From the NCBI GenBank assembly GCA_963573305.1, contig OY754327.1:141152855-141216854 (forward strand): DNA of 64,000 nucleotides, in the 5' to 3' direction. This DNA comes from Pyrrhosoma nymphula (taxonomy: Eukaryota > Arthropoda > Insecta > Odonata > Coenagrionidae). This document shows positions 35,201-47,200 of the stretch, one piece after another. Made by a program: the position numbers and the translations under genes. Numbering within the stretch: the stretch's first letter is position 1; the number at the start of each line of letters is the position of its first letter. The notes under the pieces were generated by a model that was not told where the DNA came from, did not search any database, and saw only the letters and a program-made list of their open reading frames with translations.

Positions 35201-38200
35201 TTTAAATTTGTTGACTAGTGTTATCGAAGTTCTTTTATTGTCCAGTGCTCATCAATCCTGTTTCCACAACAGACATAGGGACGGAGGTAGTTATACCTGT
35301 AGGCCCAAATTTTTTCCAGATCAGTTTTTCTTCAGCAATGTTCATTTCATTGTCCTGTATTGAATGGTATCGCAATTACATTTTGTCATCTTTCTATTTA
35401 CTATTATTTTATTTTGGCGTGCAAGGACAATAATTTTTTACTAGTTTCAAAAGTTTTAAAAAACTAAATCGGTCATATATACACTACTGCACTTGATTAT
35501 ATATTCATAATTGGTAAAATAGAATCAGTGGGGGATTAAAGGGGGGGGGGTCACAGGGGTCATGACCCCCCCAAATGTTATCAAAAATTTTTAATTTGTA
35601 TTAGTTTAATAGTTTGTGTCCTTTTAACACTTTCAGCCCGAAGTTTAAATTTTTAAATTTTCCGAAATCCGAAACTTTTTTTTTCATGATCTCAACTTGA
35701 AAGTGTTATATTATGCCAATGGTGACCAAAGTACGTCTTTACTTCGAACATTTTATTGTTTTTTAGTGATTTTTATTTGCCGCCATCTATTGATGGCGCT
35801 CGGATCCTGACGAAGTCCAAGTGTCTTGGCGCGTGCAATATTTTACGAATATCATGTACGGCAACTTTTTCAACCAGAATTTACTAAAAAATCGTAATTG
35901 AATCATTTTCGAGATAATTTTTTTAAATGACGGGTGATAAATTTAAATACATTTAACATATAATTATTTAAATAATAATTCTTTATTTTTTAAATTTTTC
36001 TTGTAAAGCTCGTTTTTTCTTCTTTATCAATAGTTTTACCAAGTTCTAATTGCTAATCTAGATAGCTAATTTATGAAGATTTTATGTAAATTGGTATCGA
36101 TTATTATAAAACACCTGCGTTTACACAAAATGAGAGATAAGCGCTTGAGTTCCACCCTCCCAAAAGCGAGCTTCAAGTGCGCGCGCGAAGGTTAGGAAGG
36201 TCTCGGGTGAGTTGATGCGGGTGTTCTGTATCATGGTGCCTCTAACAGTAACGAAATGACGTTCGAGAATTCGTTCGAGAACGAAAAACATGTACCATTA
36301 TGAGCACGTGCCAAACGTGCCTCCCCACCCCCAAAAACTTGACCGCATCCACACGCCTCCCGTCACGCACTTATTTGACACTTCCATGCTGCCGGGAACG
36401 GCATCCTTTCATGTTGAAACGGGTAAGTGAACGCCCTACGATAAGCTCCTAACTCAAGGACGGCCGCTGGGGCACTTTTAGTGCAGGAGGGGACCTATTG
36501 TTATGCCAGCAGCGGAAGAACAAGCCGAGGCCGCTTGGAGTATCCGCCCCTTCCCCTCTCCATTCTTTCAGGCAAGGGTGCTTTCCTCTTTGACCGGCCG
36601 ACGAAGCATACCCAAACAACCAACTTGGACGAATGACAGAAATTCAAGGAATATTTTCCGAAATATTTATGTCCTAATACATTCATAGTTTATTCCATTG
36701 CTATCAAAAATATCTGAAACTAAAACAGTCAGCAGTAATGTAGAAAAAGTAAATAAGTTAGGAAAACAATTTACAAATTGTTAGTAATATATTTACACAT
36801 ATTTAAATACAAGTACATAATCGCAGACATAAATGTAAATATACAACAATCATATGCAATATTTATAATATTTACAATATTTATATTTTCAAATATTTAT
36901 AATATTTACAAATCTATTTACACAAAAATAATTGCATACAAAAATGGTACACTTTGTATTCAATATTTATGATATTTACATTTGTTATATTTTCAAATAT
37001 TTATAATTTGTACACAATTTACAATATTTACATTTTCGGCAGTAGAGAGGGGTTTACCGATGGAAGTCTTGGAAGCATTTTTCCAAGCAGAGGCCAGGTT
37101 CTTCAGGGCAATCAGGGCAATATATAGTCACCGCAGACTTCTTACCTTGCTTAGAACACTGCCTGCACCGTTTCTGGACCCTTCTGTCATCCCTCTTTTC
37201 ACAGTACTTCGGAAAATGAGAATCTATGGATATCATGGAAGGGCCCCGTGAAACGGGCAAACTCTCTCTCGTTTGGCCTTTGGCAAGGGCATCTATGATG
37301 GACAACCTGTATGAGTACAAGCTTAGTTTTTGCGAGCTGAACTTTTGGTACAGGAGATAGGAATTCAGAAGCATTATATGCATCACATGAATCCCTACTC
37401 CTGAACCATTTTAAAGTTTTGTGATCACAGGGATAGTATGCCATGAGTTGGTCAACACGGTCAATGCCCCCCATACATCTATTGTATTCGGCAACTGCCT
37501 TGGGCTTTTGGACAATATTACCCCTGGATGTGGTAATATTGACCAAGTTGTTGCCGAATTCAGTGCTAAGTAAGAGGACATCCCGTTTGTCTTTCCATTT
37601 CATGACATTTATCCCTGTGTCAGTACTCATACAAATTGTCTCACCTCGTTTCAATTTAGCCCGGATCACTTCCGGTAGGTTCCCTTTATGGTCTCCACGC
37701 AGTGTTCCAGTGCAATAACACTCATTGCTGAGTAGTTCACGGGCTAAATTGACGTCATTGTAATAGTTGTCCATAAACAATGAATACCCCATTTGTAGTC
37801 TTCCCTTCATAAGTTTATGGACAACCTTACTTGCATGCCCTCGTCCGGCCAACTCGAGGTCCTTTGCCCGTATACACAATAAAATCCAGGACATACCCAT
37901 TGGGTTCAGTGAGCATGTAAAGTTTGACTCCAAACTTATGCCTCTTCCCTTTGATGAATGTCCTGAACCCCAAGCGACCCCTCCACAATACCATAGATTC
38001 ATCAATACATAATACCCTGTCTGGAGTATATGTTTTTTCCGAAATACTGTGAAAAAGGTCAAGAAGGGGCCTAATTTTGTACAAGGGATCTATTGGAGCA
38101 GGATCACCAACATTTGCATTTTCTGCAAAATGCAGACTTTGCAAGATGGCGAGAAACCTATCTCTCGTCATCCTGCGATGAAAAAAATGCAAATCAAATT

Positions 38201-41200
38201 TAGTATTCCTGTTCCAATAGTCCCTTATCCTGTTCGTTCTAACGGTACCCATATGGAACATCAATCCCAAAAACACTTCGAATTCTTCCCTGGTCAATTC
38301 ACTCCAATTAGTAACTCTTTGAGGTTGAACACCCACCTGATTTAGGAAAATGTTTTCCACGTAGGTGTTCGTCCTCTGGATTACTAATTGGAAGTATTCA
38401 TCAGAGAAAAACAAGCGGAAATAGTCAATGGGATTATTTCCACTGGGTGCCGTTAGAAGAGCTTCCCTTCCCCGAAAGGGAAGGGCTGCACGCAAGCAAG
38501 CACCCTTAGACCAGGCAAGGGGTGTCTGGGGAGGGAGGGTGGGAAGAGAGGTAGAGGGCGGTGGGGTGGGTGCATGGGAAGTGGAAGGAATAGGGGATGA
38601 GGGTGGAGGAATCTCCTCTGAGAGGTGGGGAGTAGGGGTTGGGCCTCTACCTGGAGTTATTGCTTCGTCCGACTCCCCGTCGTCAAACTCCTCCCCACTG
38701 CCGAAATCACTCCACGACTCTGAAGACGAGTCTTCCCCGAATGAATCATCCTCTAGAATCTTTTCTATTTCTCCCTCCGTTATGCCGGCTGGAGCCGCTT
38801 TGTGGCCTCTCTTTTTTTGGCTGTCACCTCTGGAATAATGAAAGAAAATACAGCATAAATGAATATTTATTGCAATAAATACAATAAGAAAGGTATTATA
38901 CTAAATAGTTATGCCAAAAATTCAATTACCCAAATGTTCTGGAGAAATACTCCTCTGCCGCGAGGTTGACGGTTGAGGGGAGTTGGATCGCTTCATTCTA
39001 AAATGAAAAGGAAGCTGAAAATCACATCCCACAGAAATGGAAACATTTTTATTTACAATGAAAAGATTTAGCGTAAAAGTTCGAACCCGGGACCCTTCCA
39101 TCATTAGCCCAGCGTTATACCCACTAGGCCACCAACAAAATCCCATAATAACATTTCTGTAAATACAATGTATATGACTACCGTAAAAATTGATTTAAAA
39201 AGCAAAATAATCGAACTTACCCGTCTCTTTCAATTCCTTCTCAAAACTGTTGAAAAACGTTTTTTTTTTTAAATACAAGGTTTTCTAAAAATTTTATCTC
39301 CGCCTATTGGAAATGAGAACAAGAAAAAAGTCATTGTAAATAAAAAGAAATATAAAAAGGCAGGGGAAAAAATATTTTTAAACACAATGAGAATATTAAA
39401 AAAAAAATACCTTGTCGTAGTTTGCGCAACAGCTGGTAAAACACGAGAAGTCGCCTCAGAATCCGAAGCGTACCCTGCGGTGGCTAAGGCTGAAGTGTGA
39501 TGCCTGTGAAGATCCGAGACCGCCAAGCGAAGGGAAACGGAAGAACGGGGCCCCCGAGTTTATGACTGCTGAGCGCAGCGGCCCGTCCTCTATAGATGGC
39601 GCTCGGACCTGGGCGGAGTCCGCCGCGCCATCTATTGATGGCGCTCGGTCTCAAAGTGTTAAAGGAGTAAAGGGAGTGAAAATGCAAATGCATGGCTACA
39701 AGTCCCAAACATGAGAGAAGGTTGAGTATGGAATACCCCCGGGAGAACGCCCCTCTCTCCCAGGGGGGTATTCCATACTCCCCGGACCCAGGTCATGACC
39801 CCCCCCCCCAAATTTGATGCTGAATCCGCTCCTGAATAGAATATATCTTTGTGGTTTTAGGGGTGCTGGTCAACTTACATAATGTCTCATGGAACCAATC
39901 AATGATGACGAGGTATACCTGTTCATTGAAAGTGTGTGTACATTTTATCTTTTAGGTTATTCTGTCAACCAATATAGCGGAGACATCCATCACAATTGAT
40001 GATGTTGTGTTTGTTATTGATAGCTGCAAAGCAAAAATGAAGCTCTTTACATCACACAACAATATGACAAATTATGCAACTGTTTGGGCTTCTCGCTCTA
40101 ACCTAGAGCAGAGAAAAGGAAGGGCTGGACGAGTGCGGCCCGGTTTCTGTTTCCATCTCTGTTCCAGAGTAAGTTGATTTTTCGGTAATTGATAATTATC
40201 AAATTTGGCAATGATGTATTTTATTTTAAATGAATGGGAGTCCATTGGCCATTCACATAGATCAAGGTGAATGTACATGTGTATTTTCCAGTAAATTCAA
40301 TAATAGTCAATTCTAAGCTAGTCATAAATCATTTTGAATAAAAAATTCCGATCATATTCATTGCTAAAATGTGTCATAGATGATTTGTTCAGTAATTTAT
40401 ACTTGCTATAACATTAATTTTGCCTTATTGCATTACCTATAGTAAACACTGGATTAAGAGGGAATTTTTGTACTTATTCTGATTTAACTCTGAATATGGT
40501 ATATAAATGAGTAATAAGCTGGTGAAAGTTTGTTTTACTGTTGGGAACAAGGACTGCTATGAGTTAATTCTCTATAATAAATGACTATGCAAGAAATGTA
40601 ATATCATTGTTTGCATTTGTTAGCTTTTACATACTTAGACCATGTTCTTAATACTATTTACTTATGCAAATTAAATTTTGGAATGAAATGTTTTATGGAA
40701 TTAATGAGCTGTAAAAATGAAATAGCCTTTCTGTTTTCCTTCTTTTTTGTCTCTTTTTAATATCTATTATTAAATCAATTACATTTATTGTGAATTAGCC
40801 TGCTGTAACTATCTAATAATTTTTACTAAATGAACTAATCTTCTAACTTTTAATATTGCATCTTGATAAATATGCAGACATAGGCAATGCTGAAAACTGT
40901 CTCATGTTATTGCCCTAGAGGATATGAATTTGTATTACAAAAATTGGTTCTTTCAATTTGTTCTTTTTTACTACCAGACCAGATTTGAAAGATTAGATGA
41001 GCATATGATCCCTGAAATGTTCCGAACTCCTCTGCATGAGCTGGCACTGTCCATTAAACTTCTACGATTGGGAAGTATTGGCCAGTTTCTTAGTAAAGCT
41101 ATTGAACCACCTCCAATTGATGCTGTCATAGAGGCAGAGGTGTTACTTAGAGGTATGTTTTTGTACTTTGATAACATGAACTCTCTCACAGAAATGAAAC

Positions 41201-44200
41201 AGCAAAGTACAGTTTGTCTTCTACATATGGACAAATGGCCAACTAAGTGCTTGTTTGCAAGTTGAATTTTTTCTAAGTTGTAAAATGTTTGTGTAGGCAT
41301 CGTTGTTAACCTATGGCATGTAGTATTGTATGGTTTACCCATGTAGGCCATGCACTTATGATCCAAAATGCTGGTGAGAATAGTTTGTACAGCTTGATGC
41401 ATACCTGCAATTTATTTAGGCGTGTGGGCTTTTTCATCAACCAGAGGAAGGGATTCATGTTACTCTGTGGGTGACAGAATCAGCTGCAAGGCACAGTATA
41501 ACCAATCTCTCGGAGAGCATCATGATTTGAGTTGAAATGATATTGCTCTGCAGAGGGCTATTCCAGTCTTCTCTACCCAAGAGTTGTTCTCACACTACTG
41601 TATTCCTCCCACTGTGGGATTTTCCTCATTTTTCGGCAAATAGGGACTACTAGCTTTTAATTTGGCTGTTAATGATTAATTAAAGCTCATGCTCAATCTC
41701 TTCAAGCTCAAATTGTGGGATCACGCCTGCTGTCAATAGCAGTGATATGAATGCACTTTTTAAATGCCACAATTAAATATGATATTCCACCATCATTTAG
41801 AACTTAATTCTTCAGTATCGTTGCTTGTTTCTTTGGAAGTTTGCTAGTTGAGCATCCATAAGCTGGGGACAAACTGTAATAATTCTTCTAATAAATTTGG
41901 TTTAAAAGTATTATTTACTTTTTAGAGAAATTTTGTTTTGCTGAAGAACTTTTTTCTCATTATTGCTCTTTATTTTAGAAATGAAGTGCTTGGATGCCAA
42001 TGATGAACTGACACCATTGGGCAAAATATTGGCGAGGTTGCCTATTGAACCTAGGCTTGGCAAAATGATTATCCTTGGTTCAATGTTTTTCATTGGAGAT
42101 GCTCTTTGTACAATAGCTGCCAATAGCTCAACATTTCCTGAAGTTTTTGTCACTGGTAAGTCAGGCATTGAATATTTCACTGATTCAGTTGGCTAGTAAT
42201 TTTTCCTTGTCCTCCAATCTTTAAAATTGAAGTTATTATATTTACTATCAGTCGAATCATCATGTTATGCAATTGAGCATGCATGGTTTGCCCATGTATT
42301 GTTTTATTTGGCATTGCCATATTCGAAACAGGTAATGCTGGCAAGGTATATTTTTGTGTTAGATATCAGGAAACTATGTGATGTCACACTGCTTGTTTTT
42401 ACATCCTCTATAACCTCACCCTTCTCTGTGCACATATACTTACAATGTGAAGTAATGTTATGGGTGAAATTTCAAATTAGAATCTTGCATGCACCTTAAC
42501 TTACAAGATTTAATATTTTATAAATAGGTAGCTACATTCCTTTTTTAATGTGCAAAATCTGCCACTCACGTATTTGCCAACTGTAATTAGGGTCCAAGGA
42601 TGACTTGATGGCTCAGTGTGGCATATTATGTGACAAAATAAGATAGATATGCTGCCAAACTGACAGGTACAAAAATACCTTCTTTCCTCTCACCAGTATT
42701 GTAATACACATTGTTGACACTCAATTCACCTCCGTCCTCTCCCTCTTCTTCTTCCTATTATCCCACCCTTTCCATGGCTGGTGTCCTAACACCCCCTGCC
42801 ACACATCTCTGTGACAGCTTGCAGGGTAGTTTGTAGATTTATGTAAAATCTTTGGATACCCAGCCGATTACATAATATTTTTGGAGATATCTCCTGTTAT
42901 TGAAACTCCAATGCTAGTACATTTTCTTTGTGGAAGAAGAGGCAGATGATGTCAGAATTAACTGTTCACATATGGAGCTTTACTCCAAAATTAAGAAAAG
43001 AGAATTTGAAATAGGAAATACATATATACCATTCTGCTTTGGTGTCAAACATGAACAGACTGAATTCACCATGAGGTCTACATCTTCATAAAAAAGTAAA
43101 TGGAAGAAACATGGATTTCACTGTCAGGATTAATTGTGAGCATAAGAAAAGGAATATTGTTAATATATATTATATATTAGTTAAATATTAGAAAGGAACC
43201 TTTCATTTTCTTCATTAACTCTTTTACTTTCCAATACCATTCACTTAAACCTGCCTGTGAAGTGCATTTCTTTCTCGATGCCATGTTTGAAAATCTGACC
43301 TTTTCCTCCTGTTTCCCCGAGATGGCGTAGTGGTCGAGCAGTTACTCCTTCGCATTAAACACCTCAACCATGACTTTTCATGCCTTCAACTTAAAACTAT
43401 CTCCGCTTTATGACGCGTTTTACACTACCTCTTCCCCTACCATTTCAGCTACAACTTTGACCATATTACAACCAAACCCCCCTCAATTCACCAACCCAAT
43501 CGGGGGATTTTTTTCTTTAAAAAAATAAGCTGCAACTTTTACCACACTACAACTACACCCTCCTCCAATCACCGAACCACCCGTGGGATTTTTTTTTCTT
43601 TTAAAAAATACACTACAACTTTAACCACTCTACAACTACACCCTCCTCCAATCACCTAACCACCCGTGGGATTTTTTTTTCTAAAAACATATGCTACAAC
43701 TTTAACCACACTACAACTGCACATCCCTCCAACCCACTCCGGGAGATTTTTTCTGTAAAAAAATATGCTACAACATTTACGACACTGCTACTACACCACC
43801 TTCCAATCACCAACCCACTCGGGGATTTTTTTTAATATATGGCCATTTCCATCGACCTCCTTATGCCCATTTTCTTATTTTTTCCCGTTTTTCACCACTG
43901 AAAAATGTCAATTTCCATCTTCACGTTTTCTCAAAACTGCATTTTGCCTTTCCTCAACACTCAGAAATGCCTTTTTCGCATTTGAAAATGGCCATTTCCA
44001 GGCCACGCACCTGCACCCCTGTTTCATTCCATACACCCGCAACCATGTTGGGGGGGTGGGGTATGTCCATATATCAGATGTGCCATTAGTCCGTAACCCT
44101 CTACTGGCATTTCTATAATCATCGCAATATTGCGCCAAAATGTTATGAAAGTATCTCCATTTTTGTCATTTTCAATCTTTCATTACTCTAAAACTAAGTA

Positions 44201-47200
44201 TCCCACGCCTTTCTTTCTTACATTTCCGAAATGCTCATTTCTTTCACCATCCTATGCCATTTCTCTCTTTTCCCTCAGTTCCATACGTTTCTGTCAGAAA
44301 AGTTTCTTCCTCACTGGACCCTTCGATGTATGTACCTGGAGAGGTTCCATATACTTCAGCCTGAAGTGATTACTACCATTTTATGACGTTTTATCCTCAA
44401 AGTTGCATTTCATGACTTTTTGGCAAAAACCGGCTATTTCATGATAAAAACCTATGACTATGACGTTAATGACTTTTTCCTGTCTCTGGTGGTAACATAA
44501 TTCTTTCTTGAGATTCATGTTGAAATTCTTCATTTAACAGGCATTGATCAAAGGCGACTGGGCCATCAACAAAAATCATTTGCTGGAAACCGTCACTCCG
44601 ATCATGTGGCAATGTTGAATGCATTTCAGAAGTGGAACCGTATGAAACACCGTGGTGAAAAGGAAGAGATTTCTTTCTGTGACGAAAAGATGCTGTCTCT
44701 ACCCACATTGAGGGTAACTTCTGATGCCAAGGTGGGTGAACGAATAATATTAATCAAATAATCTCAGTGATAATGTTAGCCTGCTCTTTTTAAAGCAAAT
44801 AATTTTAGAGATATTTAAGATACTAAACCAGCATTTTTTTCATGTATAGGATCAGCTGAAAGATCTTCTTCTCCAAGCCGGCTTTCCTGAAGAAACAATG
44901 ATTCCTGGGCAGTTTAACTTTTATGGATCAGATGAACGCCTTGATATGGTGATTGCATTGATGTGCATGGGTCTATACCCTAATGTCTGTTATCACAAAG
45001 AAAAGCGAAAGGTGTGTGAGGAGTCTGTCCATTCCTGTTCAATTCTAGCAAATTGTACATTATTTCATTATGAATGTTGCCTTTTTATTTAAAGAAGTAA
45101 TTGTCCTTTTATTAATTCCAGGTGCTGACTGTGGAAGCCAAGGAAGCACTTATTCACAAAACATCTGTGAATTGCAGCAATTTTGAACAACATTTTGCAT
45201 TCCCATTCTTTGTGTTTGGAGAAAAGGTATGTAGTCTAAATTTGAAGCAAAATTTCATATTAATTTTGCTTGTTTGGACTTATTTACATGAAGTGGTTAT
45301 CTCTGAGTGACCTCTACATTTAAATTGTAAACTCTGTGCAAATTTTATGAACTCAAGAAATGATGAAAATCATTTGCTTACCACAGAAGTGTATGATTTT
45401 GAATGTGTATGTATTTCTTGTTTTTGATGTGTCCTATATTTTACAATGTAAAGTCCCGGGACTATTAAATAAAATAAATTTATAATGTGGATTTGAGGTT
45501 TTTAACTTATCTATTGGTATGATCTGAAATATTGCAGATCCGTTATTTTTTGACAACTCTTGTATGAATTACCTCAGTTGCCAGTTGTATACTTAACCCT
45601 TTAACTGCTCCCATTGTCTATAAGCGATCACCGTAGTAGACTGCTCCCGTCGTCTATTGGGGATTTGAACTATGGTTTTACTCCCAAACACCATAGGTGC
45701 TAAACATATTTTCGTGTTTTAGTAAAAAAAAGTCCATCAATTCGTATTTTAAAGTAAAATATGATGGCAATTACTCATTATAAACTTTAAACAAAAAGTG
45801 ATAAGTAATAAAAATAGGCAAACATTTAGAAAAAAAATGTTTGCGTCTGGGGAGAGGTATACATATTTCAGATTAATTGTGCAGTTAAAGGGTTAACAAC
45901 CAACCGACCAACTTTGTTTCTTCTCGTTTCATTATTTGTATGAATTTTATTAGGTTTTTTTCTGTTGCCAGTTTGTAATTTTTACTTAAAGAAAATAAAT
46001 TATTTCTCAGATAAGAACGCGTGCTGTATCATGTAAACAAACAACTATGGTGACTCCAATTCACCTCTTACTTTTTGGATCTCGTAAAGTTGACTATGTG
46101 GACAACATGGTCAGATTAGACAACTGGTAAGCTTTATTGTCAATTCATAATTTAATAACCGCTTCAATTAAAGGTTCTGTTTATATGCATGATGCAATTT
46201 ACTGCAATTACTTAAAGATACAAATATTATCTTAAATGATCATTACATAGGTACTATCAATATTTTTATATTATTATATTATAATCAGTTCCAGGAGGAT
46301 TCAATTTAATCCTTTAAAAAATTGGAGCTTGACTTCACTCTAAAACTAAAATAAAGTTGTAGCCAGGCATTTTCATCAGTTTTTTTATTAATTTAATTTT
46401 CCATTGAATTTTTTTCTTATAAAGGATTAACTTGGATATCAAACCTCAACTTGCCGCTGCAATTTTAGCTCTGAGACCTGCAATGGAGGCTTTTGTAATA
46501 AAGGCATCATCAGATCCTGAGTCAATATCAGAGCCTTCTGAAACAGATTCCAAGGTAGTGGAAGTCATCCGAGAATTATGCAGCATGGAAGCGGGACGAG
46601 AAGGGATGGAGCCGATTCCATCAAGAGGAGGCTTCCGAGGGTAAAGATTATTCTTGATGCATATATTTTGGTACTGTCCTGTTTCATTTTCAGAAACATC
46701 TTTTCAAATGTTATCTTAAAGTTTTTTAAACCAGAATTCTCATTGATTGTCTTCATAAATTCCAGGTTTAACTTCTCTTATATCTTTATTTCCCACCTCA
46801 TTTTAATACTTCTTTTGAACTTATTATTGAAGATTTATTTTTGCTGTTTTTCTCTTCAGGCGGTTCATGCATTCTGATGGACCCCCTCCTCCAAAGATTA
46901 GCAGAGGTAGCTGGTCTGGATCTGGTGACTCAGGTTAGTATCAAATGAAGATTTTCTTGGTCATATTAATTTCCAAACCTTTTACATAGTAAAAGATTCT
47001 TGGCATCAAAAAAGTAAACATAAGTGTTGTTTCAGCAGCCACAAGCATAGGCATATCTAGAAGTGTCTGAAGGTCACGGGATGGGGGGGGGGCTTACCTC
47101 CATGTAAAACGGGGTCCGGGAATTTTGAAAAATATACATCTTAAAATGATGTTTTGAAGGTGTTCTGAGCCTTGAAATTCCCTTAGTAATTGCATGTTTT

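Larger units (their letters stand above)
35628..39658 (-). mobile_element. piggyBac element D, nearly complete (4.0 kb)
   Basis: Inverted ends CACTTTCAGCCCGA (35628) and, reversed from 39658, CACTTTGAGACCGA, flanked by TTAA at 35624-35627 and 39659-39662. Subterminal copies of CCATCTATTGATGGCGCTCG occur at both ends (about 35784 and 39629). It carries one minus-strand transposase gene (37054-39000). The 36780-37040 part is a low-complexity ATTTACAATATTT tract; 36130-36620 holds nothing I recognise. Confidence 0.9.
35526..39834. mobile_element. hAT element interrupted by piggyBac D
   Basis: Ends CAGTGGGGGATTAAAG (35526) and, reversed from 39834, CAGGAGCGGATTCAGC, with a perfect 8-bp duplication AATAGAAT (35518-35525 and 39835-39842). 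Only about 270 bp belong to the hAT itself; the rest is a piggyBac at 35628-39658. Near the right end is a hairpin (GGAATACCCCC...GGGGGTATTCC, 39730-39776). Confidence 0.85.

Noticed and set aside
38428..38838. Plus-strand frame of 136 codons
   Set aside because: It is the antisense shadow of the acidic, Pro-rich N terminus of piggyBac transposase D.
43318..43380. tRNA-like A box GATGGCGTAGTGGTCGAGC
   Set aside because: No B box at the expected distance and no foldable stems.
43480..44369. Several frames rich in Thr, Pro and Ser
   Set aside because: They are produced by the minisatellite and neighbouring CT-rich DNA inside an mle intron.
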